A DNA stretch of 64,000 nt from Pandoraea anhela (GCF_902459655.1 NZ_CABPSB010000012.1:120920-184919); one strand, 5' to 3'. Positions 1 to 11,020 are shown, numbered from the stretch's first letter. The notes: generated from the letters alone by a model not told the origin. Translations and numbers: made by a program.

Positions 1-651
1 TTGCGTCCGGATTTGATCGTCGCATATGCCTATCGGCACGAGCGCCTGTTCGATGCGCTGGCGCGTATCGCCCCGACCGTCGTCTTCAACGTCCAGCCCG
101 CACCGGGGGAGGGCGATGCGCTTGAGCGGATGCTGGCCATCTTCCACGCGATCGGCGGCATGACAGGGCGCACGGCTGCGGCCACGCAAATCGTCGCGCA
201 CAGCGAGGCGCGTATCGCGGCGGCGCGCGCGGCAGCATTGCGCGACGGCTTTCGCAACGCCCCGATGGCGTTGCTCAATGCGAATGCCGGCGGCGGAAAC
301 TTCTGGGCGTACGACAACAAGGACATGATCGGCGCGCTGATCGGGCATCTCGGTGCGCGCAATGCGTTGGGGTGGCTCGACGCGCGTCAGTCGATGGTGA
401 ACCTGTCGCTGGGCGATCTGGCGCAGCACCCCGAATGGTCGCTGATCGTCGTCGATAACGGCGCGGCGCCCGCTTACCAGTTGCCCGTGTGGCGCGCGTT
501 GCCCGCCGTGCGCGAGGGGCGTGTGGCGTTCCTGCCGCCGTCGTGGGGCTTCGGCGGCCCCGTGTCGCTCGACCGGATCACGGGGCTCGTGGAGGCGGCC
601 TTCGCGTCGATGGCGCCCGCGATGCGCGCGAGAGCCGCGGCCGCCGCGTGA
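1..651 (+). CDS. Iron-siderophore ABC transporter substrate-binding protein, 3' part only
   Basis: This is the C-terminal ~216 residues of a FecB/FhuD-type periplasmic binding protein; the gene begins before the window. The opening residues RPDLIVA are the usual central motif of the family, which normally lies about 100 residues into the protein, so the TTG at position 1 is not a real start. The remainder has the second alpha/beta lobe, including the run LPVWRALPAVREGRV followed by a Trp-Gly-Phe-Gly-Gly turn, as in siderophore-binding members. It would deliver a ferric siderophore to an inner-membrane ABC permease. The following gene is a siderophore-type acyltransferase 91 bp downstream, which supports an iron role. 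The exact ligand cannot be read from the sequence. Confidence 0.8.
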   Translation: MRPDLIVAYAYRHERLFDALARIAPTVVFNVQPAPGEGDALERMLAIFHAIGGMTGRTAAATQIVAHSEARIAAARAAALRDGFRNAPMALLNANAGGGNFWAYDNKDMIGALIGHLGARNALGWLDARQSMVNLSLGDLAQHPEWSLIVVDNGAAPAYQLPVWRALPAVREGRVAFLPPSWGFGGPVSLDRITGLVEAAFASMAPAMRARAAAAA

Positions 652-742
652 CATACGGGCCTGGATCGGTAGGGCCGTAGAGATACATGACTGATGACGG
701 ATGCCGTTGCGGTGTCCGGCTTGCTATTGAGGAAAACGAATC

Positions 743-1870
743 ATGTCAATTGCCATGACTGCTGCTGTTGAAACGTCACCTGTAGATGCGGCCCCCGCCG
801 GGCCCGACGCGCCCTATGCGCTTACGCTGGCCGATGGGCGCCGCTATTACGCGAGCGGGCCGGACGACGCCATCGCACGTGCCGCTCAGGACCTCACGCT
901 CTGGTGCGACGGGCGTGCCGTCGCGGTTTTTCGCGTGAGCGAGGCCGAGCGCGGGATGACCTTGCACGCGAGTACGCCGCACGATCCGCGCTTGCCGGTG
1001 CAGGCGCTGTTGCCGGTGTTGGCGGCGGTGTACTGCCGTCACAAAGCTTGCGGCGAGGCGAGCCTCGTCTGGCCGGGCGCGCAGGCCGATGCGGCGTTGG
1101 CGACGTGGCTCGTCGCCGCCGTGCGCGACGGGGTGGGCGAGCGCTTCTCGCAAGCCGACGGCGCGCTGGTGTTGCATGTTTCGCGTCAGACGTTCTGGCA
1201 GCACCCGGCGTTGTGGCTGCAAGGGCCGTCGTCCGCAGGCATGGCGCAGCAGTATCGGGTGTCGGACGGCAAGCGTCACCCCCTGCGCGCGCCGAAGCCG
1301 GTCGGGGAGGTCTATCGACGCCATATCGCGCGGCTGGGCACGAGCTTCAGCTTACGGGCCATCGACCAGCCGGGCGACGTCGAGCGGTTTCACGAGTGGA
1401 TGAATCTCGACAGCGTGGCGCACTTCTGGCAGCAGACGGGCACGCTCGAAGAGCACGCGGACTATCTGAAGAAGATGCAGGCCGATCCCCACACCGTCAC
1501 GCTGTTCGCATGCTTCGACGACGAGCCGTTCGCCTACTTCGAGGTGTATTGGGCGAAGGAGGATCGCATCGCGCCGTTCTGCGAGGCGACCGACTACGAC
1601 CGGGGGTTCCATCTGCTGGTCGGCTCGACTCGCTTTCGTTCGCCGGGGCGGACCGAGGCATGGCTGCGGTCCATCGTCCACTACATCTTTCTGGACGATC
1701 CGCGCACGCAGCGTATCGTCGGTGAGCCGCGCATCGACCATGACCGCTGGATTGCCTACATGCAGGGGCAGGGGGCGGCGCGGCTCCGGGAGTTCGACTT
1801 CCCGCACAAGCGCGCGGTGCTGATCGCCTTCGAGCGTCAGACAGTGTTCGAGCAATACGCGCCGTGGTGA
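743..1870 (+). CDS. AlcB/IucB-like siderophore biosynthesis acyltransferase (GNAT fold)
   Basis: The 375-residue protein has a poorly conserved N-terminal half and a C-terminal GNAT half (about residues 190-370) of the AlcB/IucB/RhbD type. Recognisable pieces are FHEWMNLDSVAHFW, the substrate-side FAYFEVYWAKEDRI, and the acetyl-CoA end with VGEPRIDHDRW. Known members acylate an N-hydroxylated amine (hydroxylysine, hydroxyornithine, hydroxycadaverine) to make a hydroxamate siderophore. The ATG is preceded by GAGGAAAA at good spacing. It follows the truncated siderophore-binding gene in the same direction, so the pair probably forms the edge of a siderophore locus. Acyl donor and amine substrate are not determinable here. 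Confidence 0.82.
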   Translation: MSIAMTAAVETSPVDAAPAGPDAPYALTLADGRRYYASGPDDAIARAAQDLTLWCDGRAVAVFRVSEAERGMTLHASTPHDPRLPVQALLPVLAAVYCRHKACGEASLVWPGAQADAALATWLVAAVRDGVGERFSQADGALVLHVSRQTFWQHPALWLQGPSSAGMAQQYRVSDGKRHPLRAPKPVGEVYRRHIARLGTSFSLRAIDQPGDVERFHEWMNLDSVAHFWQQTGTLEEHADYLKKMQADPHTVTLFACFDDEPFAYFEVYWAKEDRIAPFCEATDYDRGFHLLVGSTRFRSPGRTEAWLRSIVHYIFLDDPRTQRIVGEPRIDHDRWIAYMQGQGAARLREFDFPHKRAVLIAFERQTVFEQYAPW

Positions 1871-2261
1871 TGACGCGCATCTGCCGGCCCACCCCGAGCG
1901 ACGCATGACGCGACAGGAGTTGCCCGCATGGCATTGCGGGTCCTGATCGTGGCGGGTGTCCAGGCAGATACGGAAACCTCCGTTAGGGGACGCTTCCTAT
2001 TGCGCGCAGCGAACTGCGCAACCGCCAGCCGCATGCGGGGGCCGTAACGGACAGATCGGCGGGGATCTCGGCCAGCATGGTATGCCACGCGTTTTCATCG
2101 CTCCAGTCTCGGCGGCGCGCGATTTTCGAATCCGGTCGTAGTGCTGTTGATTGACGTATCGCGAGTCGCGGTGATTCGGAAGTTTCCGTAACTCTTGACG
2201 CGTGTTCTTGCGCATCATGACGAATTGCCCCGCCGGGGCTTTTCGTCGAAGGAGGCATGGA
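1871..2261. other. Intergenic region, 391 bp, no gene recognised
   Basis: Open frames here are short and overlap on both strands, with no frame showing the codon bias of the neighbours. A segment near 2130 (ttttcgaatccgg) resembles a tRNA T-loop, but no acceptor or anticodon stem can be built around it. The last ~15 bases are the strong Shine-Dalgarno of the next gene. It probably marks the end of the siderophore locus. Confidence 0.5.
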
Positions 2262-2582
2262 ATGACTGCGACACGTGTGGACTATCAACGCTGGATTTCG
2301 CTAAGACGACGGGTGCCTGCCAATGAATACCCGGTGTACCCGCTCCCCGAAAAATTACCGCGACGGGGATATGTCGTCTGGTTTTACTTTCGTAACGAAT
2401 TCTTCGGTTCGCAGTACGACAAAAAACTGAAAACCTACGTGAGCGATCACGTCAAGAACCCATGGGAAGCGGCCTTCTTCGAGACGAAGACCGAGGCGCT
2501 GGACATTGCGCGCCGCATGATCTGCCCGTGTCTGGTGTTGTTCGCCGCCGGCCCCCTCGGCCCTGTGAGCGCCGTGGCCTGA
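2262..2582 (+). CDS. Hypothetical protein, 106 aa
   Basis: I do not recognise the family. The start is well supported: GAAGGAGG lies 6 bases before the ATG, whereas the in-frame upstream start at 2202 has no such signal. The protein is basic and aromatic in its first half (RRGYVVWFYFRNEFFGSQYD) and has a short hydrophobic C-terminus with a Cys-Pro-Cys (residues ~88-90). No signal peptide is evident. It is flanked by a non-coding stretch upstream and an opposed acetyltransferase gene downstream, so it is probably monocistronic. No function is proposed. Confidence 0.6.
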   Translation: MTATRVDYQRWISLRRRVPANEYPVYPLPEKLPRRGYVVWFYFRNEFFGSQYDKKLKTYVSDHVKNPWEAAFFETKTEALDIARRMICPCLVLFAAGPLGPVSAVA

Positions 2583-2643
2583 GGGGCGGCGGGGCATGCG
2601 GCCCTGAACCGATCGCGCGATGCGACTGGCCCGATCGAAGGCC

Positions 2644-3276
2644 TCACCCCGCGGCGCCACGCGCCAGTCGCTGTTCCAACGCGGTTTTCACTTCGGGCCA
2701 TTCATCGTCGATGATGCTGAACCGGACCGAATTGCGCTTGCGCCCGTCGGGCATGATGCGCTCATGCCGGACAATGCCCTCCTGCTTCGCACCGATGCGC
2801 AGAATCGCGGCGCGCGATTTCTCGTTGAGGGCATCCGTCGTGAATTGCACCCGTACGCAATGCATGACCTCGAACGCGTAGGTGAGCAGTAAATATTTGG
2901 CTTCGGTGTTGATGCCCGAGCGCTGTGCCGATGCGCTCACCCAGGTATGGCCGATCTCCTGCTTGCGGTTCACGAGGTCGACCTTCCAGAAGCGGGTATG
3001 GCCGACGACCTTCCCGGTGGCCTTCGAGACGAGAACGAAGGGGATGACGGTGCCGTCCTCCCGGCCCTTCAATGCCTTGTCGATGTAGGCGTGGACGGTG
3101 TCGGCATTCGGCACGACCGTCACTTTCAGATTCCAGAGTTCGCCGTCCGCCGCCGCAGCGACGAGGTCCGGCGCGTGATGCCGTTCGAGGGGATGGAGCT
3201 CGACGCTGCTGCCAGACAGCGTAGGCCGGAAATCGACGGCCGGCGTGGGGGGCGTGGACATGGGGGGCGAGGACAT
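2644..3276 (-). CDS. GNAT family acetyltransferase (RimJ/RimL type)
   Basis: About 210 residues with the RimJ/RimL-like GNAT layout: an N-terminal beta strand and LHPLERHHAPDLVAAA helix, the central GHTRFWKVDLVNRKQEIGHTW region, the acetyl-CoA loop SAQRSGINTEAKYLL in place of Q/R-x-x-G-x-G/A, and LRIGAKQEGIVRHERIMPDGR at the end. Such enzymes acetylate protein N-termini, amino acids or small amines; substrate unknown. The start is uncertain: frames open from 3372, but upstream codons encode a low-complexity Pro/Ser/Thr run (TPPMSSPPMSTPPTP) from degenerate DNA repeats. I chose the ATG at 3276; 3261 or 3372 are alternatives, and none has a strong ribosome site. Confidence 0.75.
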   Translation of the reverse strand: MSSPPMSTPPTPAVDFRPTLSGSSVELHPLERHHAPDLVAAAADGELWNLKVTVVPNADTVHAYIDKALKGREDGTVIPFVLVSKATGKVVGHTRFWKVDLVNRKQEIGHTWVSASAQRSGINTEAKYLLLTYAFEVMHCVRVQFTTDALNEKSRAAILRIGAKQEGIVRHERIMPDGRKRNSVRFSIIDDEWPEVKTALEQRLARGAAG

Positions 3277-3486
3277 GGGAGGCGTGGGGTGGGTGACGAG
3301 GGCATCGATTTTGCGCTGACTCGGGGGAGCGGGCAAGCGGCGGGCAAGCGAGCCGCGCAAGGCGACGGCCACGCGTTCCAGCGTTACCGCGTTACCGTCT
3401 TACCGTGACACCGTATTATCGCGGCCTCGAAACTACCGTTTCATTCGCCGGATCGGTATCAACACCCGCGCGGCGCCCCACGCGGC

Positions 3487-4158
3487 CTACATGCCGAATT
3501 CGCGCAATCCCTCCAGATCGAGAATCGTCAGCACGCCGTAGTCCACCTTGACGAGCCCGGCCTGCTCCAGCACTTTGAGCGCAAGGTTGACCCGCTGGCG
3601 CGAGACGCCGGCCAGATAGCTCAGCTCTTCCTGGGAAATCTGGACGGTGTTGTCGTCCGACGGATAGAGATTCGGATTGAACATCGACGACAGCGAGCGC
3701 GCCACGCGCGCGTCCGTATCGAGCAGCCGTTCGTGCTCCACCGCCGCAATGAACTGTCCCAATCGCTCGTTGAGTTGCCGTGTGAGAAAGCGATTGAACG
3801 GGATGCTGGTGTCGAGAAGCCAGTCGAACGTGGCGATCGGCATGTGGGCCAGCACGGAATCGCGCAACGCCATCACATCGTACTTACGGATCTCGTGCTT
3901 GAGCACGGAGCCTTCGCCGAACCACGCCCCTGCGGGCACGCCGGTGAACGTGACGGACTTGCCGCTTGCCGACGCCGTGGTGATCTTCACGAGCCCTTCG
4001 ATCACGCCGAACCAGGCGTGCGTCGGGTCGCCCTTGCGGCACACATAGCCCCCGTTTTCGACCGGGCGCACCTGAATTTCGGCCACCACGCGCGCGCGTT
4101 GTTCCGGTGTCAGTCCTTGCGCCCACACGCTGCGCTGCAACAAGCTTTCGAGCGACAT
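3487..4158 (-). CDS. Crp/Fnr family transcriptional regulator
   Basis: The 223-residue protein has an N-terminal cyclic-nucleotide-binding-like beta roll (about residues 20-120; GDPTHAWFGVIEGLVKI, AGAWFGEGSVL) and a C-terminal winged helix with recognition segment ELSYLAGVSRQRVNLALKV. It has a single cysteine (in YVCRKGD) and lacks the N-terminal cysteine cluster of FNR, so it should not carry an FNR-type Fe-S cluster. The beta roll also lacks the classic Arg-Ser cAMP phosphate pocket, so its ligand is unknown. It is divergent from the acyl-CoA ligase/Liv operon and probably controls it. A perfect inverted repeat lies 18 bp before its own start codon. Confidence 0.88.
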   Translation of the reverse strand: MSLESLLQRSVWAQGLTPEQRARVVAEIQVRPVENGGYVCRKGDPTHAWFGVIEGLVKITTASASGKSVTFTGVPAGAWFGEGSVLKHEIRKYDVMALRDSVLAHMPIATFDWLLDTSIPFNRFLTRQLNERLGQFIAAVEHERLLDTDARVARSLSSMFNPNLYPSDDNTVQISQEELSYLAGVSRQRVNLALKVLEQAGLVKVDYGVLTILDLEGLREFGM

Positions 4159-4495
4159 ATAGGGACTTTCCCTTGATTGTCATCCTGGTGACAAACCCGC
4201 CGTGAGCCATGAGGTATCTTCGCCTTGCCTGGTAAGCGAGACAAGCATTCACGGTGGTCTGGCACGACGCCGAAACACAAGTATAGAAGCTGAAATTTAC
4301 CTGGCATATCGGTAGTCGCCGTAGTCGCATGTCAGCCGTGATTGCGGTATCGCTGTATGGCATTCCAAATCAAAAAATAGCGTCGTACGAAGACGCTGCG
4401 AGCCACAAGGAGCGTGCCCAGCGCACGCAAGCCGACCGAGCCACGCCACGCCCCCTCGACGAATGTCGATATGTGGCGAGACACAGGAGACTGGC
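4159..4495. other. Divergent promoter region between the Crp/Fnr gene and the ligase/Liv operon
   Basis: A 337-bp spacer, distinctly more AT-rich near 4260-4385 than its surroundings, as expected for two divergent promoters. It contains the Crp-type inverted repeat at 4177-4194 and an 8-bp direct repeat (gtagtcgc) near 4312-4328. No credible ORF in either direction. Confidence 0.6.
4177..4194. promoter_or_regulatory. Crp/Fnr-type operator candidate (TTGTCA-N6-TGACAA)
   Basis: Perfect 6-bp arms separated by 6 bp, in the geometry of Crp/Fnr family sites. It lies just upstream of the regulator's own ATG (4158), where binding could autoregulate, and within the spacer shared with the divergent ligase operon. 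Assignment to this regulator is inferred from position. Confidence 0.55.
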
Positions 4496-6469
<1,974 letters not shown>

Positions 6470-6481
6470 GGAGACACCGCC

Positions 6482-6520
6482 ATGAAGGCCGCCGCATACG
6501 AATCGATGGGCACCGATTGA
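6482..6520 (+). other. 12-codon minigene with ribosome site
   Basis: Thirteen bases after the ligase stop, an ATG preceded by GAGGAGA opens a frame encoding MKAAAYESMGTD and then TGA. The residues resemble the beginning of zinc-type alcohol dehydrogenase/quinone oxidoreductase proteins, so it may be the stub of a deleted gene or a translated spacer peptide. Expression is unproven. Confidence 0.3.
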
Positions 6521-6568
6521 GCCCTGACCACGCATCGACCTCAGCCCGGCATTGCCGCAGGAGACGGT

Positions 6569-7375
6569 ATGAGTGAGCACCGCAAGACTGGCGACGTTTT
6601 GCTCGATTTGCAGCACATCAGCTTGTCGTTCGGCGGCGTGAAGGCGTTGACCGATATTTCGTTCAACGTGATGGCGCATGAGATCCGCGCGATCATCGGC
6701 CCGAACGGCGCAGGCAAGAGTTCGATGCTCAATGTCATCAACGGCGTTTATCACCCGCAGCAGGGGACGATCGTCTTTCGCGGCGAAGTGCGCCAACGCA
6801 TGCATCCGACGGCGGCCGCCCGGCAGGGTGTGGCGCGCACGTTTCAGAACATTGCACTGTTCAAGGGCATGTCCGTGCTCGACAACATCATGACGGGGCG
6901 CAATACCCGCATGCGCGCCGGGCTGCTCGCCAGTGCGATCTGGTGGGGCAAGGCCCGGCAGGAGGAAATGGCCCACCGCGCCAAGGTCGAAGCGATCATC
7001 GACTTCCTCGAAATCCAGCACATCCGCAAGATACCGGTCGGCCGGCTGCCGTATGGCCTGCAAAAGCGCGTCGAACTCGCGCGGGCATTGGCTGCCGAGC
7101 CCGAACTTCTGCTGCTCGACGAGCCGATGGCCGGCATGAACCTCGAAGAAAAGCGCGACATGTGTCGCTTCATCCTCGAAGTGAATGAAGAGTTCGGCAC
7201 GACGATCGTGCTCATCGAACACGACATGGGGGTCGTGATGGACATCTCCGACCGTGTGGTGGTGCTCGATTACGGCAAGAAGATCGGCGACGGTACGCCG
7301 GCGGAGGTGCGCGCCGACCCCGAAGTCATTCGCGCGTATCTCGGTGCGGCGCACGGCATGCCGGCGGCGGCGTGA
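6569..7375 (+). CDS. livG: Branched-chain amino acid-type ABC transporter ATPase (LivG-like)
   Basis: A 268-residue ATPase with Walker A GPNGAGKSS (44-52), a LivG-type signature LPYGLQKRVELARAL in place of canonical LSGGQ, Walker B LLLLDEPMAGMN and the switch His in LIEHDMG. It lies between the acyl-CoA ligase and the two permeases with co-directional spacing. CAGGAGA precedes the ATG. It would power the importer together with the LivF-like ATPase downstream. Sequence family fits the HAAT transporters, many of which carry acids or amides and not branched-chain amino acids, so the symbol denotes subunit type only. Confidence 0.88.
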   Translation: MSEHRKTGDVLLDLQHISLSFGGVKALTDISFNVMAHEIRAIIGPNGAGKSSMLNVINGVYHPQQGTIVFRGEVRQRMHPTAAARQGVARTFQNIALFKGMSVLDNIMTGRNTRMRAGLLASAIWWGKARQEEMAHRAKVEAIIDFLEIQHIRKIPVGRLPYGLQKRVELARALAAEPELLLLDEPMAGMNLEEKRDMCRFILEVNEEFGTTIVLIEHDMGVVMDISDRVVVLDYGKKIGDGTPAEVRADPEVIRAYLGAAHGMPAAA

Positions 7376-7429
7376 AGGCGACGTGACGGTGGCGGCAGTC
7401 GACGGCGCATTGGCAACCTGGAGACATCG

Positions 7430-8344
7430 ATGCAGTTCTTTTTCGAAATCCTGATCGGCGGTCTGCTCTCGGGCGTGATGTATTCGCTCGTGGCGCTCGG
7501 CTTCGTGCTGATCTTCAAGGCGTCCGGGGTCTTCAACTTCGCGCAGGGCGCGATGGTGTACTTCGCGGCATTGTCGGTCGTGGGGCTCATGGAGCGGGGC
7601 TTGCCGCTGTGGGCGGCGGCTATCGGAGCGTTCGTGGTGATGGTGCTGGTGAGCATGGCCACCGAGCGCTTCGTGTTGCGCAAGCTGGTCAATCAGTCGC
7701 CGATCACACTGTTCATGGCCACCATCGGCCTGTCGTTCTTTCTCGAAGGTCTCGCCCCGCTGCTGTGGGGCAACGAGGTACGCCCGCTGTCGCTGGGCAT
7801 CGTGGACGAGCCCATTGCGTCGATCATGGACTCGACCGGCGTGCTGGTGAGCCGCTTCGATCTCGCGGCCGCCGGTATCGCCGCCGTGCTGGTCGCGCTG
7901 CTGGCGCTGTTCTTCAAGGCGACGAGCATCGGCCGCGCGTTGCGCGCCGTGGCGGACGACCATCAGGCGGCGCTCTCGCTGGGCATCCCGTTGCAACGCA
8001 TCTGGGTCGTCGTATGGAGCGTGTCGGGCTTCGTCGCGCTGGTGGCCGGCATGCTGTGGGGCTCCCGCAACGGCGTGCAATTCGCGCTCACGATGACTGC
8101 ACTCAAGGCGCTGCCTGTGCTGATTCTCGGGGGCTTCACGTCGATCCCTGGAGCCATCGTGGGCGGGTTGATCATCGGCGCGGCGGAAAAACTGGCGGAG
8201 ATTTACGTGCCGCAACTGCTGCAAGCCCAGTTCGGCGGGAATTTCGGGGGCATCGAGGGTTGGTTCCCGTATGTCTTCGCGCTGCTGTTCCTGCTGGTGC
8301 GCCCGGAAGGGCTGTTCGGCGAACGGCACATCGACCGCGTTTGA
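7430..8344 (+). CDS. livH: Liv-type ABC transporter permease (LivH-like)
   Basis: A 304-residue, strongly hydrophobic inner-membrane protein with about eight transmembrane segments and the LivH start FFFEILIGGLLSGVMYSLVA, followed by ALGFVLIFKASGVFNFAQG, a very conserved stretch of the family. The EAA-like loop KATSIGRALRAVADDHQAA should contact the ATPases. GGAGAC precedes the ATG. It pairs with the LivM-like permease starting 55 bp downstream to form the channel. Confidence 0.9.
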   Translation: MQFFFEILIGGLLSGVMYSLVALGFVLIFKASGVFNFAQGAMVYFAALSVVGLMERGLPLWAAAIGAFVVMVLVSMATERFVLRKLVNQSPITLFMATIGLSFFLEGLAPLLWGNEVRPLSLGIVDEPIASIMDSTGVLVSRFDLAAAGIAAVLVALLALFFKATSIGRALRAVADDHQAALSLGIPLQRIWVVVWSVSGFVALVAGMLWGSRNGVQFALTMTALKALPVLILGGFTSIPGAIVGGLIIGAAEKLAEIYVPQLLQAQFGGNFGGIEGWFPYVFALLFLLVRPEGLFGERHIDRV

Positions 8345-8399
8345 GCGGCCCGTCATCCCTTCGGGATGTCCGCATAAGCATTCATCGCAGAGGCCACAC

Positions 8400-9476
8400 A
8401 TGTTCTATCGTGAAGCTGGGCAGTTCAAGACGTCTTACGTTGCCGACAGCCAGATTTTTCCGATCCGGCAGGACCGGATCGCCGTGTGCACCGTGCTCGT
8501 CGTGGCGTTCGGCGTGCTGCCGTGGGTGGCGTCCGAATACTGGCTCACCGCCATTCTCGTGCCGTTTCTCGTGTTCTCGCTCGCCGCGCTCGGGCTGAAT
8601 CTGCTGACGGGTTATGCGGGCCAGTTGTCGCTGGGCACGGCGGCGTTCATGGCGGTGGGGGCCTATGCGTCGTACAACTTCCAGTTGCGCATCGAGGGGA
8701 TGCCGATTCTGGCGTCGTTCGCGCTGGGCGGGGTGTGCGCCGCGCTCGTGGGCATCGCATTCGGGCTGCCGTCCCTGCGCATCAAGGGCTTCTATCTCGC
8801 CGTCGCCACGTTGGCTGCACAATTTTTCGTGCTCTGGGTGCTGACGAAATTCCCCTGGCTCTCGAACAACAGTTCGTCGGGCGTGATCACGGCGCAGAAA
8901 ATTTCGGTGTTCGGGGTGGATGTCGACACCCCGGTGCGCAAGTACCTGTTCGTGCTGGGCGTGGTGACGCTCATGGCGCTGATCGCCAAGAACCTCGTGC
9001 GCTCGCATATCGGGCGCGCCTGGATGGCGGTACGCGACATGGACGTCGCGGCGGAAGTCATCGGCATTCCGCTCATGCGCGTGAAACTGCTCGCGTTCGC
9101 CGTCAGTTCCTTTTACTGCGGCGTCGCCGGCGCGCTGTACGCCTACTGCTATCTCGGCTCCGTGGAGCCGGACGGCTTCTCGCTCGACCTGTCGTTCCGC
9201 ATTCTGTTCATGATCATCATCGGCGGCGTGGGCAGCATTCTCGGCAGTTTCCTGGGCGCGGCGTTCATTTTGCTGCTGCCGATCTTGCTCGACAGCACGT
9301 TGCCGACGATCGCGACCTTCCTGCATTTGCCCTTCACCAACGCTACCGTCTCGCATATCCAGATGATGGTGTTTGGCGGTCTCATCATCTTTTTCCTGAT
9401 TGCCGAACCGCATGGGCTGGCGCGGCTCTGGCAGATAGCCAAGGAGAAGCTGCGCATCTGGCCCTTCCCGCATTGA
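8400..9476 (+). CDS. livM: Liv-type ABC transporter permease (LivM-like)
   Basis: A 358-residue membrane protein of the LivM type, with LGLNLLTGYAGQLSLGTAAF in the first third and the coupling loop SHIGRAWMAVRDMDVAAEVI in the middle; about nine to ten membrane segments. An open frame continues upstream to 8271 inside livH, but the ATG at 8400 has an AGAGG ribosome site and gives the normal family N-terminus (MFYREAGQFKTSY), so it is used. It forms a heterodimer with the LivH-like permease. Confidence 0.9.
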   Translation: MFYREAGQFKTSYVADSQIFPIRQDRIAVCTVLVVAFGVLPWVASEYWLTAILVPFLVFSLAALGLNLLTGYAGQLSLGTAAFMAVGAYASYNFQLRIEGMPILASFALGGVCAALVGIAFGLPSLRIKGFYLAVATLAAQFFVLWVLTKFPWLSNNSSSGVITAQKISVFGVDVDTPVRKYLFVLGVVTLMALIAKNLVRSHIGRAWMAVRDMDVAAEVIGIPLMRVKLLAFAVSSFYCGVAGALYAYCYLGSVEPDGFSLDLSFRILFMIIIGGVGSILGSFLGAAFILLLPILLDSTLPTIATFLHLPFTNATVSHIQMMVFGGLIIFFLIAEPHGLARLWQIAKEKLRIWPFPH

Positions 9477-9546
9477 CGTTTGCCCGGCCGGCGTGCATTG
9501 CCGGCACCAGTTCGGTCACACACAAAACCACAGATGGAGACACAGC

Positions 9547-10881
9547 ATGAACACGAGACAGTTGACGACATCGTTGGGCCTGGCGCTGGCGCTCGGCACG
9601 GGGGCGATGGGAGTGGCGGGGACGTCGTTCGCGCAGTCGAACGAGCAGTTCATCGCGCTGGCGGATTATCGCGTCGGCCCGTACGGCGCGAACGGCCAGT
9701 CGTTCTATGGCGGGTTCATCGACTATCTGCAATACGTGAACCTGAAGAACGGCGGCGTGAACGGCGTGAAGCTTACGTGGGAAGAGTGTGAAACGGAGTA
9801 CAACAACGCCAAGGGCGTGGAGTGTTACGAGCGTCTGAAAGGCAAGAATCCCGTGACGAAGGGCACGGCGTATCACGTGATGGCGACGGGCATTTCCTAC
9901 GCGCTGATCGACAAGACGGCGACCGATCAGGTGCCGCTCGTGATGATGGGCTACGGTCGCACCGACGCCGTGGACGGCACCGTGTTCCCGTGGGCGTTCC
10001 CGCTGGTGACGACGTACCAGATGCAGGCGTCGGCCATTATCAAGTTCCTTGCCGACAAGAACGGCGGCGCGCTCAACGGCAAGAAAATCGTCTTCCTGTA
10101 TCACGACTCGGCGTACGGCAAGGAGCCGATCGTCGCCATGCAAGCCGAATCGAAGATCCACAAGTTCAACCTGATCGAGATTCCGGTGGCGCACCCGGGC
10201 AACGAGCAGGGGGCGCAGTGGCTTCGGATTCGTCAGGAGAACCCGGATTACGTGGTGTTCTGGGGATGGGGCGTGATGAACCAGACGGCGCTCAAGGCGG
10301 CGCAGAAGGTCGGCTATCCGCGCGAGAAGATCGTCGGCAGTTGGTGGGCGGGGTCGGAGGAGGACACGATTCCGGCCGGCCCGGCAGCCAAGGGGTATAT
10401 GAGCGCGACGTGGAACGTGGCGGGCAAGCAGGTGCCGCTCATCGCCGACATCGAAAAGGTCGTGTACGGCGCAGGCAAGGGGAACATGCAGGATCCGTCC
10501 AAGGTCGGCTCGATCCTCTACAACCGTGGCGTGTCCGCTGCCGTGGCGACGGTCGAGGCGCTCAACACGGCGCAGAACAAGTTCGGCAAGGGCAAGGTCT
10601 CCACGCCGGTGCAGGTGCGCTGGGCCCTCGAAAACCTGAACATCGATGCCGCCCGCCTCAAGGCGCTCGGCGCCACGGGGCTGCTGCCCGATATCAAGAC
10701 GAGCTGCGAGGACCACGAAGGGTCCGGCAAGGTGCGCATTCAGCAATGGGACGGCGCCAAGTGGGTCATGGTCTCGGACTGGATCGAGGGCAATCGCCGC
10801 CTGATCCACCCGCTGTTCGAGGCGTCTGCCAAGCAGTACGCCAAGGAAAAGGGCATCGCACCGGCCTGCTTCAAGGGGTGA
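9547..10881 (+). CDS. Liv-type ABC transporter substrate-binding protein
   Basis: A 444-residue periplasmic protein with a Sec signal peptide (hydrophobic core ALALGTGAMGVAG, cleavage likely after SFA-Q near residue 29). The mature part is a type I bilobal fold with YRVGPYGANGQSF early, and a VVFWGWGVMNQTALKAAQK segment. It is larger than LivJ/LivK (~345 residues) and resembles HAAT binding proteins for organic acids. GGAG lies 7 bases upstream of the ATG at 9547. The position within the ligase/Liv operon implies that its ligand is the acid activated by one or both CoA ligases. The ligand itself is unknown. Confidence 0.88.
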   Translation: MNTRQLTTSLGLALALGTGAMGVAGTSFAQSNEQFIALADYRVGPYGANGQSFYGGFIDYLQYVNLKNGGVNGVKLTWEECETEYNNAKGVECYERLKGKNPVTKGTAYHVMATGISYALIDKTATDQVPLVMMGYGRTDAVDGTVFPWAFPLVTTYQMQASAIIKFLADKNGGALNGKKIVFLYHDSAYGKEPIVAMQAESKIHKFNLIEIPVAHPGNEQGAQWLRIRQENPDYVVFWGWGVMNQTALKAAQKVGYPREKIVGSWWAGSEEDTIPAGPAAKGYMSATWNVAGKQVPLIADIEKVVYGAGKGNMQDPSKVGSILYNRGVSAAVATVEALNTAQNKFGKGKVSTPVQVRWALENLNIDAARLKALGATGLLPDIKTSCEDHEGSGKVRIQQWDGAKWVMVSDWIEGNRRLIHPLFEASAKQYAKEKGIAPACFKG

Positions 10882-11020
10882 TCCGGGGCGACGTTGCTCG
10901 CCCGTGCGGCGCAGGAGCAAGCTGCGCGGGCGAAGCGCGACATTGACACATCGGACGATGCGGGGCGCGAAGACGATGCCAGCCCCATCGATCCCGGCAG
11001 CAACGATTGCGGAGTCACGC

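Noticed and set aside
2110-2145. tRNA-like T-loop (ttcgaatcc)
   Set aside because: No matching acceptor, D or anticodon stems could be built around it.
3277-3372. N-terminal extension of the RimJ/RimL-type acetyltransferase
   Set aside because: The extra residues are low-complexity, partly from degenerate DNA repeats, and no ribosome site supports the upstream start.
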